Source of the DNA: an uncultured Bacilli bacterium
GTDB taxonomy: Bacteria > Bacillota_I > Bacilli_A > RF39 > UBA660
Reading direction: 5' to 3'
Assembly (NCBI GenBank): GCA_934167465.1
Contig: CAKPKR010000006.1
Span: 7,904-71,903, forward strand
Length of the DNA stretch: 64,000 nt
The notes under the pieces were generated by a model. The model made no database searches. It saw only the letters and a list, made by a program, of their open reading frames with translations, and was not told the DNA's origin. Position 1 is the stretch's first letter. Every line of letters starts with the position of its first letter. A program made the translations under genes and the position numbers. Below, piece by piece: positions 1-8,591 of the stretch.

Positions 1-572
1 TAATTGATATCATTGAAAAGATATATTGTAAGTAAATTTAACATATAGCAATCAATTCCATCAAAAGTATCTTTAACATCATAATATTTTTTCATTGTTG
101 AACTTATTTGATCAAAATTGTAATTTTCTATTTTAACATTAACAGAATCACATAAATATGCTTTATTTCCATCGGTAATAATGTTTTTTACATTTAAATC
201 TGCATATATACAATTTTGATTTCTTAAATTAATTATTTCTTCTTTTAAATTCAATAACAAATTATGCTTTTCTTCATCGGTCATTATATCTTTCATTACA
301 CAAATGGGATAAAATTTTTTCATGTATTTCATTGAAAATCCTATAACATCATTATCTACTTTAACTAACTTGTCAGGTTTAATTAAAACACCTGTTTTTA
401 GTTTATTTATCAATTTGATTTTATTTATATCAACTTGATCAGAATCATAATATTTTTTTATTAAAATTTCTCTATTGTCAGAAATATAAGTATATATTTC
501 AGATTCATAACCTTCAGTTAATAAGTTTTTGTTTTTATCAAATTCACTTTTATTTAATTCTAAATATTCCAT
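1..572 (-). CDS. Protein-kinase-fold protein, 3' end cut by window edge
   Basis: An open frame starts at ATG 572 and runs off the left edge (190 codons visible). An AGGTGG ribosome binding site lies just upstream. The fold looks kinase-like: a lysine in ILIKKYY near residue 40 could be the beta-3 Lys, YADLNVKNII resembles the catalytic loop (Asp and Asn in the usual positions), and LCDS about 12 residues later sits where the metal-binding DFG/DFD is expected. The canonical His before the Asp is replaced by Tyr-Ala. Small kinase-like proteins of this sort often act on sugars, choline or aminoglycosides; the substrate cannot be read here. The gene has its own promoter and is not obviously in an operon. 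Confidence 0.55.
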   Translation of the reverse strand, partial: MEYLELNKSEFDKNKNLLTEGYESEIYTYISDNREILIKKYYDSDQVDINKIKLINKLKTGVLIKPDKLVKVDNDVIGFSMKYMKKFYPICVMKDIMTDEEKHNLLLNLKEEIINLRNQNCIYADLNVKNIITDGNKAYLCDSVNVKIENYNFDQISSTMKKYYDVKDTFDGIDCYMLNLLTIYLFNDIN

Positions 573-589
573 ATAACCACCTAAATAAC

Positions 590-618
590 ATTATAATATA
601 ATAAAAGAAAAAAGACAA
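590..618 (-). promoter_or_regulatory. Sigma-A promoter of the kinase-like gene
   Basis: On the minus strand TTGTCT (618-613) and TATAAT (595-590) are separated by 17 bp. It lies between the miaB-side gap and the kinase-like start at 572. Confidence 0.55.
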
Positions 619-645
619 TTAATGTTTTAAAACTTTTGCCTTTAA

Positions 646-2064
646 TTAAACTATTTCACCATACATATTCCAAGTTTTGATATCTGTTATTTTGACATCA
701 ACAATTTTTCCTATATTATCTTTTGAACCTTTAATATTTACTAATTTCATTGTATCAGTATATCCAAATAACATATTTTCATCTTTTTCACTTATTCCTT
801 CTACTAATACAGGTACTATTTTTTCTAAATATTTATCATTTGCTTCCTTAGAGTATTTATTTATTAATTCATTTAAAACTTGTAATCTTTTTTCTTTTAT
901 ATCTAAAGAAACATTATCGTTCATTTTAGCTGCTGGAGTTCCTACTCTAGGCGAAAAAATGAATGTAAATGCAGAATCAAATTTACAAGTATTAACTACT
1001 CCTAAAGTATCATTAAAATCTTCATCTGTCTCATTTGGAAATCCAACTATAATATCAGTTGTTATTGAAGAATAAGGTAAAGCCTTTTTAATTTTATTAA
1101 ATAATGTTATATATTCTTCTTTGGTATATCTTCTTCCCATTAATTTTAAAATATTGTTTGAACCTGATTGAAGTGGTAAATGAATATAAGGCATTATATT
1201 TTTATATTTACTTATTATTTCAATCATTTTATCTGTAAAATCCCAAGGATGACTAGTAACGAATCTAATTCTTTCTATTCCTGTTTTAGCGACATCTTCT
1301 AACAAATTTTCCATTCCATAATCAATATCTAAGTCTTTTCCATAAGCATTGACATTTTGACCTAATAAAGTTACTTCTTTATAACCATCCTTTATTAAAT
1401 CTTCTACTTCTTTTATGATATATTCTGGAAGTCTACTTCTTTGTTTTCCTCTAGTATAGGGAACTATACAATATGTACAGAATTTATCGCAACCATACAT
1501 TATATTAATCCAAGCTTTATATTTAGAATCTCTTTTAACTGGAATATTTTCAATTACATCACCTTCAATACTAAATACTTCTATTTCTTGTTCTTTTTTT
1601 ATAATTGAGTCATTTAATATTTGTGGTAATTTATGAATATTATGAGTTCCAAATACAATGTCTAACCATTTATATTTAGTTTTGATTTCATTTACAACTA
1701 CTTCTTCTTGAGCCATACATCCACATATACCTGCTATTACGTGTGGTTTTTCTTCTTTTAAGTGTTTAATTCTTCCTAGATAACCAAATACTTTATTATG
1801 GGCATTTTCTCTTATAGCGCATGTATTTAATAAAATTAAATCGGCATCTTCCATTACATCCGTTTCTATATATGACATATCTTCTAAGATAGCTTTTATA
1901 TTTTCTGAGTCATGTTCATTCATTTGACATCCATATGTTCTTAAAAAATATTTTTTATTTTTACCTATTTCTTTTAAATTGTTGTTCATTATATAATCAT
2001 TGGTTTTAACTAAAACTTCCTTGCTTGTTCTTAATTTTGCCTCTTTTAAATTTGGTAAATTCAT
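646..2064 (-). CDS. miaB: tRNA-2-methylthio-N6-dimethylallyladenosine synthase MiaB
   Basis: Radical-SAM methylthiotransferase that adds a methylthio group to i6A37 of tRNAs reading UNN codons. All three parts of the family are present: an N-terminal UPF0004 domain with cluster cysteines in YGCQMN (Cys46), NTC (Cys82) and GICGC; a radical-SAM core with the CxxxCxxC motif in GCDKFCTYC; and a C-terminal TRAM-like domain ending in TWNMYGEIV. At 472 residues the length is normal. The start at 2064 follows a good AAGGAAGTG site. In Bacillus subtilis miaB lies near cotE; here cotE is about 7 kb away. Confidence 0.95.
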   Translation of the reverse strand: MNLPNLKEAKLRTSKEVLVKTNDYIMNNNLKEIGKNKKYFLRTYGCQMNEHDSENIKAILEDMSYIETDVMEDADLILLNTCAIRENAHNKVFGYLGRIKHLKEEKPHVIAGICGCMAQEEVVVNEIKTKYKWLDIVFGTHNIHKLPQILNDSIIKKEQEIEVFSIEGDVIENIPVKRDSKYKAWINIMYGCDKFCTYCIVPYTRGKQRSRLPEYIIKEVEDLIKDGYKEVTLLGQNVNAYGKDLDIDYGMENLLEDVAKTGIERIRFVTSHPWDFTDKMIEIISKYKNIMPYIHLPLQSGSNNILKLMGRRYTKEEYITLFNKIKKALPYSSITTDIIVGFPNETDEDFNDTLGVVNTCKFDSAFTFIFSPRVGTPAAKMNDNVSLDIKEKRLQVLNELINKYSKEANDKYLEKIVPVLVEGISEKDENMLFGYTDTMKLVNIKGSKDNIGKIVDVKITDIKTWNMYGEIV

Positions 2065-2111
2065 AAAATCACTTCCTTAAAGATAATATCATATATAATT
2101 AGTTTAATCAA

Positions 2112-2354
2112 TTATTTTTTCTTTATTTCTAATGTATAACCTAACACATCAAATATTTTCAATATTGTTTTTAATTTAGGTGAGTTAACATTATTTTCAA
2201 TTCTAGCAAGAGCTGGTTGTTTCATATTTATTAATGACGCCAAATCATTTTGTGAAAGATTTTTTTTATTCCTTAATTCACTTATTTTTTCTATTATTTC
2301 ATATTCTCTATCAATTAATTCTTGTTCTTTTTTTATGTATTCTTCTTTATTCAT
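2112..2354 (-). CDS. XRE-family HTH protein, probable antitoxin
   Basis: An 80-residue protein with a classic lambda-repressor-like helix-turn-helix: NLSQNDLASLINMKQPALARIENNVNSP spans helices 2 and 3, followed by LKTILKIFDVLGY. The N-terminal 25 residues are charged and probably helical. It starts inside the last codons of the upstream toxin-like gene (8-nt overlap, with its AGGAG site inside that gene), so the two are translationally coupled. HigA-type antitoxins look like this. The partner here is PemK-like rather than HigB-like, an uncommon pairing. It may autoregulate through the palindrome at 2833-2848. Confidence 0.75.
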   Translation of the reverse strand: MNKEEYIKKEQELIDREYEIIEKISELRNKKNLSQNDLASLINMKQPALARIENNVNSPKLKTILKIFDVLGYTLEIKKK

Positions 2355-2817
2355 ATTTTTCTCCTATTCTTCCATTTAATAGATTATTTTTAAATTCACT
2401 TACAAATTTAAGTTCAATTTTTCCAACTAAAAAATCAATATTTTCTCTTTTTATATTATAAATATTATCAGTTTTAACAATACTGTCTTTATTCAAATTA
2501 TTCATATTTCCTTTTTTTAATAATACATTACTTTCATATTTTAATTTATCAGATTTTGATGAAATTAACATACAAAAGTAATCTATATCTATTCCTCTAT
2601 TTTCTTCGTCAACTATAACAAATAAATGTTTATTTACATTTTTATTTTTGTATTTACTAACATATACAATATCCCCAATTTTATATGTTCCATATACATT
2701 TAATTTTTCACCAATATAAAATCCAACTTCGTCTGGTTCTAAACTATCATATACACCATTATAAATTAATAAGTCGTCATTTTTAATAACTTCACCAATA
2801 AATTTTGACATAACCAT
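2347..2817 (-). CDS. Probable PemK/MazF-like toxin
   Basis: A 156-residue protein with the outline of the PemK/MazF fold, a ribosome-dependent or free mRNA endoribonuclease. It contains KIGDIVYVSKYKNK with HLFVIVDEE (the usual GDIVxV...hPVVIS strand pair) and, near the C-terminus, SIVKTDNIYNIKRENIDFLVGKI, resembling the conserved SxVxxDQIxxIxxxRLGKxIG region. The canonical Pro-Val-Val and Arg residues are not obvious, so the call rests on pattern. It overlaps the XRE gene by 8 nt and is transcribed first. ATG 2811 is an alternative start; neither start has a strong ribosome binding site. Confidence 0.5.
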   Translation of the reverse strand: MVMSKFIGEVIKNDDLLIYNGVYDSLEPDEVGFYIGEKLNVYGTYKIGDIVYVSKYKNKNVNKHLFVIVDEENRGIDIDYFCMLISSKSDKLKYESNVLLKKGNMNNLNKDSIVKTDNIYNIKRENIDFLVGKIELKFVSEFKNNLLNGRIGEKYE

Positions 2818-2832
2818 CGTCTCATAGTAGTG

Positions 2833-2848
2833 ATAACATATATGTTAT
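2833..2848. promoter_or_regulatory. 16-bp palindrome, candidate operator of the toxin-antitoxin pair
   Basis: ATAACATATATGTTAT is a perfect inverted repeat 16 bp upstream of the toxin start. Type II antitoxins usually bind such palindromes over their own promoter. The sequence also contains TATAAC/TATGTT hexamers that could be part of a -10 element. Binding is inferred. Confidence 0.45.
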
Positions 2849-2911
2849 AGAAAAGCCAATTTATTTTAAATATAAAAACAACTATATTTCAAGTTGCTCT
2901 AAAATTCTTAT

Positions 2912-2987
2912 TGGTGTCCCGTTAGGGGCTCGAACCCTAGACCCACAGATTAAGAGTCTGTTGCTCTACCAACTGAGCTAACGAGAC
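2912..2987 (-). tRNA. tRNA-Lys (anticodon CTT)
   Basis: A full cloverleaf of 76 nt with encoded CCA. The acceptor stem pairs GTCTCGT with ACGGGAC, the D-stem begins AGCTC, the anticodon loop is CTCTTAA inside an ACAGA/TCTGT stem, and the T-loop contains GGTTCGAGCC. Anticodon CTT decodes AAG. Confidence 0.95.
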
Positions 2988-3034
2988 AAAACAACAATAT
3001 CATTATAACATATTTTTCAAAAAAATACATTTTT

Positions 3035-4309
3035 TTAGGAATTTTTTTTGATATTTTGTTTAAATTTTCTATTTCTGTAAAATGGGACTAGTTTTTTAAA
3101 TAAAAAATATATCAATTTATTGGTAATTAAATCGAACTCACCAACAAATTCAACATAATCACCACCAAATTTTTTCTTAAACTCATGTAGTCCTAATAAA
3201 GGATCATTTTCTTCTAATTTACCAACGGTTCCAAATTGGTCATATATTTTTATTCCTTTATCGTAATAATATTTAATATGCTCAAAATATGTCTTATAAT
3301 TGGCATATGTATAAGATAAAATATCGTGATTTCCAGCATATAGTACCCAAGCCTTGTTTCCATATTCAACAATAAAATGGGCACTCAATATTATATTATT
3401 TCCATATTGTTCTTTTTCTTCTTGATATTTAATATTATCATTCAATAGTTTTTCTTTTCTTTTTTCTAATTCATTTAATTTAGTTTTCATACTCTTACTT
3501 AAATTATCAAGATTTTTTATTTCCTTCATTTCATTTTCTATCTCTAAAATAATATCTTTATTTTTAGAAATAATCTTATTAATATCAACGCTACCTAAAA
3601 AAATATTACATTTGTTTTTCTTACTAAATATATTATATAAATCTTGATAATATTTTTTATTATGAGTTACAAAACCTTTTCTGTTTTCAGTTATATTCAT
3701 CAAATTATAAAATGCCTCTATATCATCTGATAAAGTAACCGATACATCTAAATCATTAGCTTTTTTTATTCGTTGTTTAGTTGTTTTAGAAAAATGTTCT
3801 TCAATTTGTTCGAATGGTTGATTGAAATCAATTCTAAAAGAAAATCTTGGTTGTGTTGTTTCAAATCTTTTAGTAAAACCTAAATGTTTATAACCTAATT
3901 TTTTTAAATTTTCATATGCATTAGTTTTTACTTCTAATTCTTCATCTTTATAATTATATTTTTTTATAATTACATCAGGATCAATTTTAATAAATATGCC
4001 TCTATGTTTTTTTACATATTTTTTTAATTCATTTGTGAATGTTTTTAATAAATTAAAGTCTTCAAAATTTATTACATATCCTCTTGGTGCATAAAAGTAG
4101 GAATAACCAAATACTAATTTTTTTTCTAATAGTAGTGTCGCACATACTAATTTTTCATTTTCTTTTAAGCCTACATAATGAGGAATTAATCCTTTATCAA
4201 TTGAAGAAAATTCCCCCCACATTGATGATTGTAGAAAATGAGATTTATATTCATTTTTTTCTACAAATTCTTCATATTCAGTTAATTCTATATTATCAAT
4301 AAATTTCAT
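3035..4309 (-). CDS. FemABX-family peptidoglycan aminoacyltransferase
   Basis: A non-ribosomal peptidyltransferase of the FemA/FemX/MurM type, which uses aminoacyl-tRNA to add residues to the side chain of lipid-linked peptidoglycan precursor at the cytoplasmic face. At 424 residues it has the family length: two GNAT-like subdomains (FLQSSMWGEFS near the N-terminus; AHFIVEYGNKAWVLYAGNHD and YDQFGTVG in the second half) separated by a predicted coiled-coil arm at about residues 230-300, rich in Lys/Glu, as in FemA. It sits downstream of ddl and murF on the same strand, consistent with wall synthesis. The amino acid added cannot be read. The start follows a GGTGAT site. Confidence 0.88.
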   Translation of the reverse strand: MKFIDNIELTEYEEFVEKNEYKSHFLQSSMWGEFSSIDKGLIPHYVGLKENEKLVCATLLLEKKLVFGYSYFYAPRGYVINFEDFNLLKTFTNELKKYVKKHRGIFIKIDPDVIIKKYNYKDEELEVKTNAYENLKKLGYKHLGFTKRFETTQPRFSFRIDFNQPFEQIEEHFSKTTKQRIKKANDLDVSVTLSDDIEAFYNLMNITENRKGFVTHNKKYYQDLYNIFSKKNKCNIFLGSVDINKIISKNKDIILEIENEMKEIKNLDNLSKSMKTKLNELEKRKEKLLNDNIKYQEEKEQYGNNIILSAHFIVEYGNKAWVLYAGNHDILSYTYANYKTYFEHIKYYYDKGIKIYDQFGTVGKLEENDPLLGLHEFKKKFGGDYVEFVGEFDLITNKLIYFLFKKLVPFYRNRKFKQNIKKNS

Positions 4310-4323
4310 ATTATCACCTATTA

Positions 4324-4346
4324 AAAAGAATAAGTAAAACTTATTT
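4324..4346 (-). terminator. Rho-independent terminator after ddl
   Basis: On the minus strand AATAAGT/ACTTATT forms a 7-bp hairpin followed by CTTTTT; it overlaps the last codon of ddl. It may separate ddl from the FemABX gene or only reduce read-through. Confidence 0.6.
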
Positions 4347-5525
4347 CTTTAATCCTTTTAAACCACCATTATAACCACTTAATATATTAGATTCAAATGA
4401 AGTAGTTTTTTTAGAGTTTTCTTTATATTCTTTAATGGTTAATTTAATAACATCATCTAACAATTTTTTGTATTCTATTCCTTTTGCTTTCCAAAGATAG
4501 AATGCTAAAGAACCTGGAATTGTGTTTGGTTCATTTACATATACTTTTTCATTCTTTTTATCAATTAAAAAGTCAATTCTAGCAATTCCTTTTAAGTTTA
4601 AAGCTCTAAATGTTTCTTTAGAACATTTAATTACTTCTTCTTCTAGTTTTTTATTAATTCTAGCAGGAATTATTCTATCTGTTGCTACCATACCTTTACT
4701 AGAAGTTTTTAATTTTCCTTTTTTACCATTTCCTAGATATTTATCACTAAATGTTAAAAATTCGTTTTTAGTAATAACTTCATCAATAACACTTGTATCT
4801 TGATATTCATTATTACCCATTACACTACAATTAACTTCAATTAAATTTTCGATTATTTTTTCAACTACTATTTTATTATCGTACTTAATTGCTTCATCTA
4901 TAGCTTTCACAACATCTTTTTCAGTTTTGGAAACTGTTATACCAACACTGCTACCTAAATTAGCTGGTTTTACTATTACTGGATAACCAATTTCTTTAAT
5001 ATTTTTTAGTATTTTTTTAGAATCATCTAAATATTCATTATCATAAAACCAAGTATAAGCTGGTACTGGTATATTATTTGCTTCCATTACTTGTTTCATT
5101 ACAACTTTATCTTGTCCTAAACTTGCTCCTAACATAGAAGGACCTACATATGGAATTCCAACTGTTTCTAAGAATCCAGCTAGAGAACCATCTTCAACTC
5201 CTTTTCCGTGGACAATTGGAAATACGATATCTAGTTCATCTACTACTTTATTGAATAATCCATTTGTTTTTAATAAACAAAATCCTCTTTTTGTTTTGGC
5301 TAAAGTAACTTGTTTAGCATATTTTTTTAATTCATTAAAGTCTTTATATACATCTATTTCCATTAACATTTTACCAGTATACCAAATTCTATCTTTACTA
5401 ATGTATATTGGCACTATATCATATTTATCTTTATCAATATTTTCCATTGCTTGAATAGCTGTTATAATACTTACTTCGTGTTCTACTGATTCGCCACCAA
5501 ATATTACTCCTAATTTTATTTTCAT
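4341..5525 (-). CDS. ddl: D-alanine--D-alanine ligase
   Basis: ATP-grasp enzyme joining two D-Ala for the pentapeptide stem. The visible motifs are N-terminal GVIFGGESVEHEVS, HGKGVEDGSLAGFLE, the ATP-binding PVIVKPANLGSSVGI, and the C-terminal metal-binding EPNTIPGSLAFYLWKAKG. EPN in place of EVN is typical of a Firmicute Ddl branch. I place the start at ATG 5525 because it follows an AAAGAG site and gives MKIKLGVIFGG; an upstream in-frame ATG at 5552 lies inside murF and has no site. The length from this start is 394 residues, slightly longer than E. coli Ddl because of a C-terminal tail. murF ends 13 nt upstream, so the two are co-transcribed. Confidence 0.93.
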   Translation of the reverse strand: MKIKLGVIFGGESVEHEVSIITAIQAMENIDKDKYDIVPIYISKDRIWYTGKMLMEIDVYKDFNELKKYAKQVTLAKTKRGFCLLKTNGLFNKVVDELDIVFPIVHGKGVEDGSLAGFLETVGIPYVGPSMLGASLGQDKVVMKQVMEANNIPVPAYTWFYDNEYLDDSKKILKNIKEIGYPVIVKPANLGSSVGITVSKTEKDVVKAIDEAIKYDNKIVVEKIIENLIEVNCSVMGNNEYQDTSVIDEVITKNEFLTFSDKYLGNGKKGKLKTSSKGMVATDRIIPARINKKLEEEVIKCSKETFRALNLKGIARIDFLIDKKNEKVYVNEPNTIPGSLAFYLWKAKGIEYKKLLDDVIKLTIKEYKENSKKTTSFESNILSGYNGGLKGLKK

Positions 5526-5538
5526 ACTATCACTCTTT

Positions 5539-7128
5539 CTACTTCTCATCAAATATATCAGGTAAATCGCTTTGAACTAATACATATGTTTCTTTATCTA
5601 CTATTTTATTAACTAATTCAAAGGCTTCATTTATATTGTTTAATACATAAATATTATTTTTTTTGAATTTTTTTTCTATTAATCCTTCATATATTGGTTT
5701 TGTTTGTTCTTTTCCTAGTAGTATAGCTATATCTGTTTTTTTACTCATATAAGTTCCTAATTCTTTATTAAGTTCATATGATTTATTTCCAAGTTCAATC
5801 ATTCCTGAAGAGATTACTATTCTTTTACCAGGCATATTTTCTAGTACATCTAAGGCCATTTTTGTTCCATCAGGGTTTGCATTATATGCATCATCTATTA
5901 TATTAATTATACCCATTTTTTTTAGTTCTAGTCTATGTTCTACTGGTTTTACTTTTTTTACTCCCATTTGTAGTTGTTTTATAGTTATTCCAAGTTCTTT
6001 TCCTAAAGCAATTCCCGCAAGTATATTATAGATGTTTGCTTTTCCTAATAGTTTTGTTTCAAATTTATATTTCTTTTTATCACCTTTAAATATACAATCA
6101 AATGTTGTTCCATCACTATTTAATTTTATATTTGTTGCTCTAACATCAACGTTTTCATTTTCAATTCCAATCCAAACAATTTTTACTTTATTTTTCAATT
6201 TATAATTAACTTGTAATTTATCATCACCATTTAATACAGCTATTCCATCATTTGGTAATGATTCAATTAATTCAAATTTTCCTTTTTGAATATTTTCTTG
6301 AGAGCCAAAGCTTTCTAGATGTGCTACCCCAATTTTAGTCAATATCCCATATTTAGGCTTAACTAAATCACATAGTTCTTTTATTTCGCCTCTTTTAAAT
6401 GCTCCCATTTCAGCTATAAATATATCATTGAATTTATCCAAATAATTATTTATTGTTATTATTAATCCAACTGGTGTATTAAAGTTTTTTGGAGTTGGTA
6501 ATGAATTATATTTAATACTTAATAAGTCATTTAAGATATTTTTACTACTTGTTTTTCCATAAGATCCTGTAATTCCTACAACTTCTAATGAAGGTAATTC
6601 TCTTAATTTTTTTATAGCTTTTTTCTTAAAACGGTTTGCTAAAAACTTCTCAATTGGTTTATTTATTAAATTTGCTAAAAATGTTACATAATAATTTAAA
6701 TAAACCATTAATCCTATCACTAAATAATATATTCCTAAGTTATTTTCTTTAAAAGTTAAAGAAAATACTATGTTTGGTATTAAATATAATATTAATTCTG
6801 TTACAAATAATCTTTTTACTCTTTTTGTTACTTTTAATTCTAATTTTGATGCAGTTTGATTGTGCAAATTATATAAAGACAAAAATGTATAAAAAACTAT
6901 TACTAATACCATCAATAATATGTCACTTTTAATAAATATAAATGGTATTACAAAAACGAATAGTATATCTAGATTATAAAAAACTTTTTTTAAATTCCTA
7001 TTAATCCATTTTATATATCTTGATCCATCATTATACCAATTTTGTTGTAACATTTGAAATGATTTTCTTGTTTTAATATATGTATATATCAATATAGGAA
7101 GTAATGTTACTATAAACTTCATTAACAT
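5539..7128 (-). CDS. murF: Membrane-anchored MurF-type ligase (UDP-MurNAc-tripeptide--D-Ala-D-Ala ligase)
   Basis: Mur ligase that attaches D-Ala-D-Ala to the UDP-MurNAc tripeptide. The ligase part begins near residue 185 with the P-loop GITGSYGKTSSKN and continues with FIAEMGAFKRGEI, VLNGDD and DDAYNANPDGTKMAL, a signature typical of MurF. The first 180 residues are unusual: about five hydrophobic segments separated by basic loops, making an integral membrane domain. The start is ATG 7128, not GTG 7137: the AAGGAG site at 7142-7137 gives normal spacing only to 7128. ddl follows 13 nt downstream, so substrate synthesis and use are coupled. The membrane domain may hold the step near MraY. Confidence 0.88.
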   Translation of the reverse strand: MLMKFIVTLLPILIYTYIKTRKSFQMLQQNWYNDGSRYIKWINRNLKKVFYNLDILFVFVIPFIFIKSDILLMVLVIVFYTFLSLYNLHNQTASKLELKVTKRVKRLFVTELILYLIPNIVFSLTFKENNLGIYYLVIGLMVYLNYYVTFLANLINKPIEKFLANRFKKKAIKKLRELPSLEVVGITGSYGKTSSKNILNDLLSIKYNSLPTPKNFNTPVGLIITINNYLDKFNDIFIAEMGAFKRGEIKELCDLVKPKYGILTKIGVAHLESFGSQENIQKGKFELIESLPNDGIAVLNGDDKLQVNYKLKNKVKIVWIGIENENVDVRATNIKLNSDGTTFDCIFKGDKKKYKFETKLLGKANIYNILAGIALGKELGITIKQLQMGVKKVKPVEHRLELKKMGIINIIDDAYNANPDGTKMALDVLENMPGKRIVISSGMIELGNKSYELNKELGTYMSKKTDIAILLGKEQTKPIYEGLIEKKFKKNNIYVLNNINEAFELVNKIVDKETYVLVQSDLPDIFDEK

Positions 7129-7133
7129 ATTTT

Positions 7134-7865
7134 TCACTCCTTAATAAAATTATTTATTATATTTATTGTTTGTCCTAATCTTTCTAAGTATGCATAGTGT
7201 GTACAATTTTCATATTCTATTACAGCTGCATCTTTTATTAAAGTTTCTAATTCGTATGCATCTTCTAAAGGTACTGCTTCATCTAATGTTCCCCAAATTA
7301 TAATTGTTGGACATTTTATTTTTTTTACTTCTTCAGTTATGTCTAAATTAACTGTATTTACTAATATTTTTCTCATTATTGGAGAAGCATTTTTATAATC
7401 TGTTGAACCAATGTGTTTTTTGGCAAATTCTTCAAATTTATTTAAACCTGGAATTTTTTTTAATTTTTTTAATATTTTCGTTTTTGTACTTATTTTTTTT
7501 ATTTCTTTTTTAAATGGGCTTCCAAATAAAATAAGTTTTTCAACTTCATACATACTTGCATAAAGTAAACTTATTTTTCCTCCAAATGAATGTCCAATTA
7601 GTATTGGCTTTTCAACTTTTAATTCTTTTAAACATTCTTTTATGCAATTAACAAAATCTATTACTTGCCAATCGAATGGAGGTTCACTACTCCCACCGTG
7701 CCCTGGTAAATCAAATATTATGATATCGTTTGTTTCACTAAATGCATCACCTATTGGTTTCATCATTTCAATATTTTGACCCCAACCGTGTAGTAATACT
7801 AAAGTCTTTCCTTTTTTATTTCCATATCTTATATAGTTGATATCTGTGTCTTTTATCTTTTTCAT
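7134..7865 (-). CDS. Alpha/beta-hydrolase
   Basis: A 243-residue alpha/beta-hydrolase. The HGWGQN motif gives the oxyanion hole, the nucleophile elbow is GHSFGG (Ser near residue 93), the acid is probably Asp in WGTLDEAVP, and the His is in CTHYAYLE near the C-terminus. The substrate is unknown; relatives include esterases and lactonases. Its TGA stop overlaps the ribosome binding site of murF, so the two genes are tightly coupled. Use of TGA here supports the standard genetic code. Confidence 0.85.
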   Translation of the reverse strand: MKKIKDTDINYIRYGNKKGKTLVLLHGWGQNIEMMKPIGDAFSETNDIIIFDLPGHGGSSEPPFDWQVIDFVNCIKECLKELKVEKPILIGHSFGGKISLLYASMYEVEKLILFGSPFKKEIKKISTKTKILKKLKKIPGLNKFEEFAKKHIGSTDYKNASPIMRKILVNTVNLDITEEVKKIKCPTIIIWGTLDEAVPLEDAYELETLIKDAAVIEYENCTHYAYLERLGQTINIINNFIKE

Positions 7866-7904
7866 AAATTCACCATTATTATTATAACATTATTTTAATA
7901 ATTT

Positions 7905-7952
7905 TTGAATTAAATTAGTTAATTTTACTGATTTTTACAAAATTTAATTCAA
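7905..7952. repeat. 12-bp inverted repeat with 24-nt spacer
   Basis: TTGAATTAAATT at 7905-7916 and its exact complement at 7941-7952 lie between the hydrolase and khpA. It could form a weak hairpin or be a regulator site upstream of the hydrolase-murF-ddl operon. It is AT-rich enough that chance is not excluded. Confidence 0.3.
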
Positions 7953-7958
7953 CAAAAA

Positions 7959-7986
7959 AATATTGATTCTATATAGAATCAATATT
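7959..7986 (-). terminator. Terminator after khpA
   Basis: A perfect 28-bp palindrome centred on ATAT, followed on the minus strand by a T run. It overlaps the khpA stop codon (TAG at 7971-7969) and ends the rpsP-khpA unit. Confidence 0.75.
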
Positions 7987-8211
7987 AATTTTAACTTTTT
8001 TTTCACCTTTATTATATGAAGCTGCTTGAACAATAGTTCTGATAGCACTTGCATTCATACCATTTTTTCCAATTAAAGTTCCCATTTCATCACTATTTAC
8101 TAATACTTCAATAGTAATGAAATCATCATCTTCAAATGATTTAACTGTAACTGATTCAGGATCTTTTACAATGTTTTTGACTAGATATTCGGTAAGTTCA
8201 ACTAAATTCAT
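7969..8211 (-). CDS. khpA: KH-domain RNA-binding protein KhpA
   Basis: An 80-residue single KH domain. The GxxG loop is in LIGKNGMNASAIRTIV, preceded by a beta strand ITIEVLVNSDE. In Firmicutes KhpA works with KhpB (Jag/EloR) in RNA binding that affects cell elongation. It directly follows rpsP (2-nt gap), the conserved Firmicute order. Confidence 0.93.
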   Translation of the reverse strand: MNLVELTEYLVKNIVKDPESVTVKSFEDDDFITIEVLVNSDEMGTLIGKNGMNASAIRTIVQAASYNKGEKKVKINIDSI

Positions 8212-8213
8212 AA

Positions 8214-8498
8214 TTATTTACCTTCTTTTTTAGTCATTTTTGATTCATGAAATTTTTTCATAATTCCTTGTTTACTTAATAAATCTCTAACTGTATCAGT
8301 TGGGATAGCTCCATTATTTAACCATTTAAGTGCGATTTCTTCATTGATTTTTATTTCAGCTGGTTCCATTATTGGATTATAAGTACCTACTAATTCGATA
8401 TCTTTTCCATCTCTTTTTACTCTAGAATCAGCTGCTACTATACGATAAAATGGTCTTTTTTTAGCACCCATTCTTTTAAGTCTTAATTTAACTGCCAT
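8214..8498 (-). CDS. rpsP: 30S ribosomal protein S16
   Basis: Small-subunit protein bS16: N-terminal MAVKLRLKRMGAKKRPFYRI, then VAADSRVKRDGK and the C-terminal KWLNNGAIPTDTVRDLL. I start at ATG 8498, which follows GGAGGG and begins the conserved MAVKLR; an in-frame ATG 18 nt upstream lies before the ribosome binding site. rimM, trmD and rplS, often downstream, are not here. Confidence 0.97.
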   Translation of the reverse strand: MAVKLRLKRMGAKKRPFYRIVAADSRVKRDGKDIELVGTYNPIMEPAEIKINEEIALKWLNNGAIPTDTVRDLLSKQGIMKKFHESKMTKKEGK

Positions 8499-8523
8499 AG
8501 TTTTCCCTCCATTCACTATATCA

Positions 8524-8552
8524 ATGATATCATAATATTATATTAGTGTCAA
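8524..8552 (-). promoter_or_regulatory. Promoter of rpsP-khpA
   Basis: TTGACA (8552-8547), a 17-bp spacer ending TGA, and TATCAT (8529-8524): a consensus -35 with an extended -10. Confidence 0.75.
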
Positions 8553-8572
8553 CCTTTTTTTATTAACACTAA

Positions 8573-8591
8573 AAAAACACTTACGTGTTTT
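8573..8591 (-). terminator. Terminator after cotE
   Basis: AAACAC-GTAA-GTGTTT followed by a T run, overlapping the cotE stop codon and lying just before the rpsP promoter. Confidence 0.75.

Noticed and set aside
4214..4219. G6 run in the FemABX gene as a phase-variation site
   Set aside because: Six bases in coding sequence encoding Trp-Gly is short and not repeated elsewhere; no support for switching.
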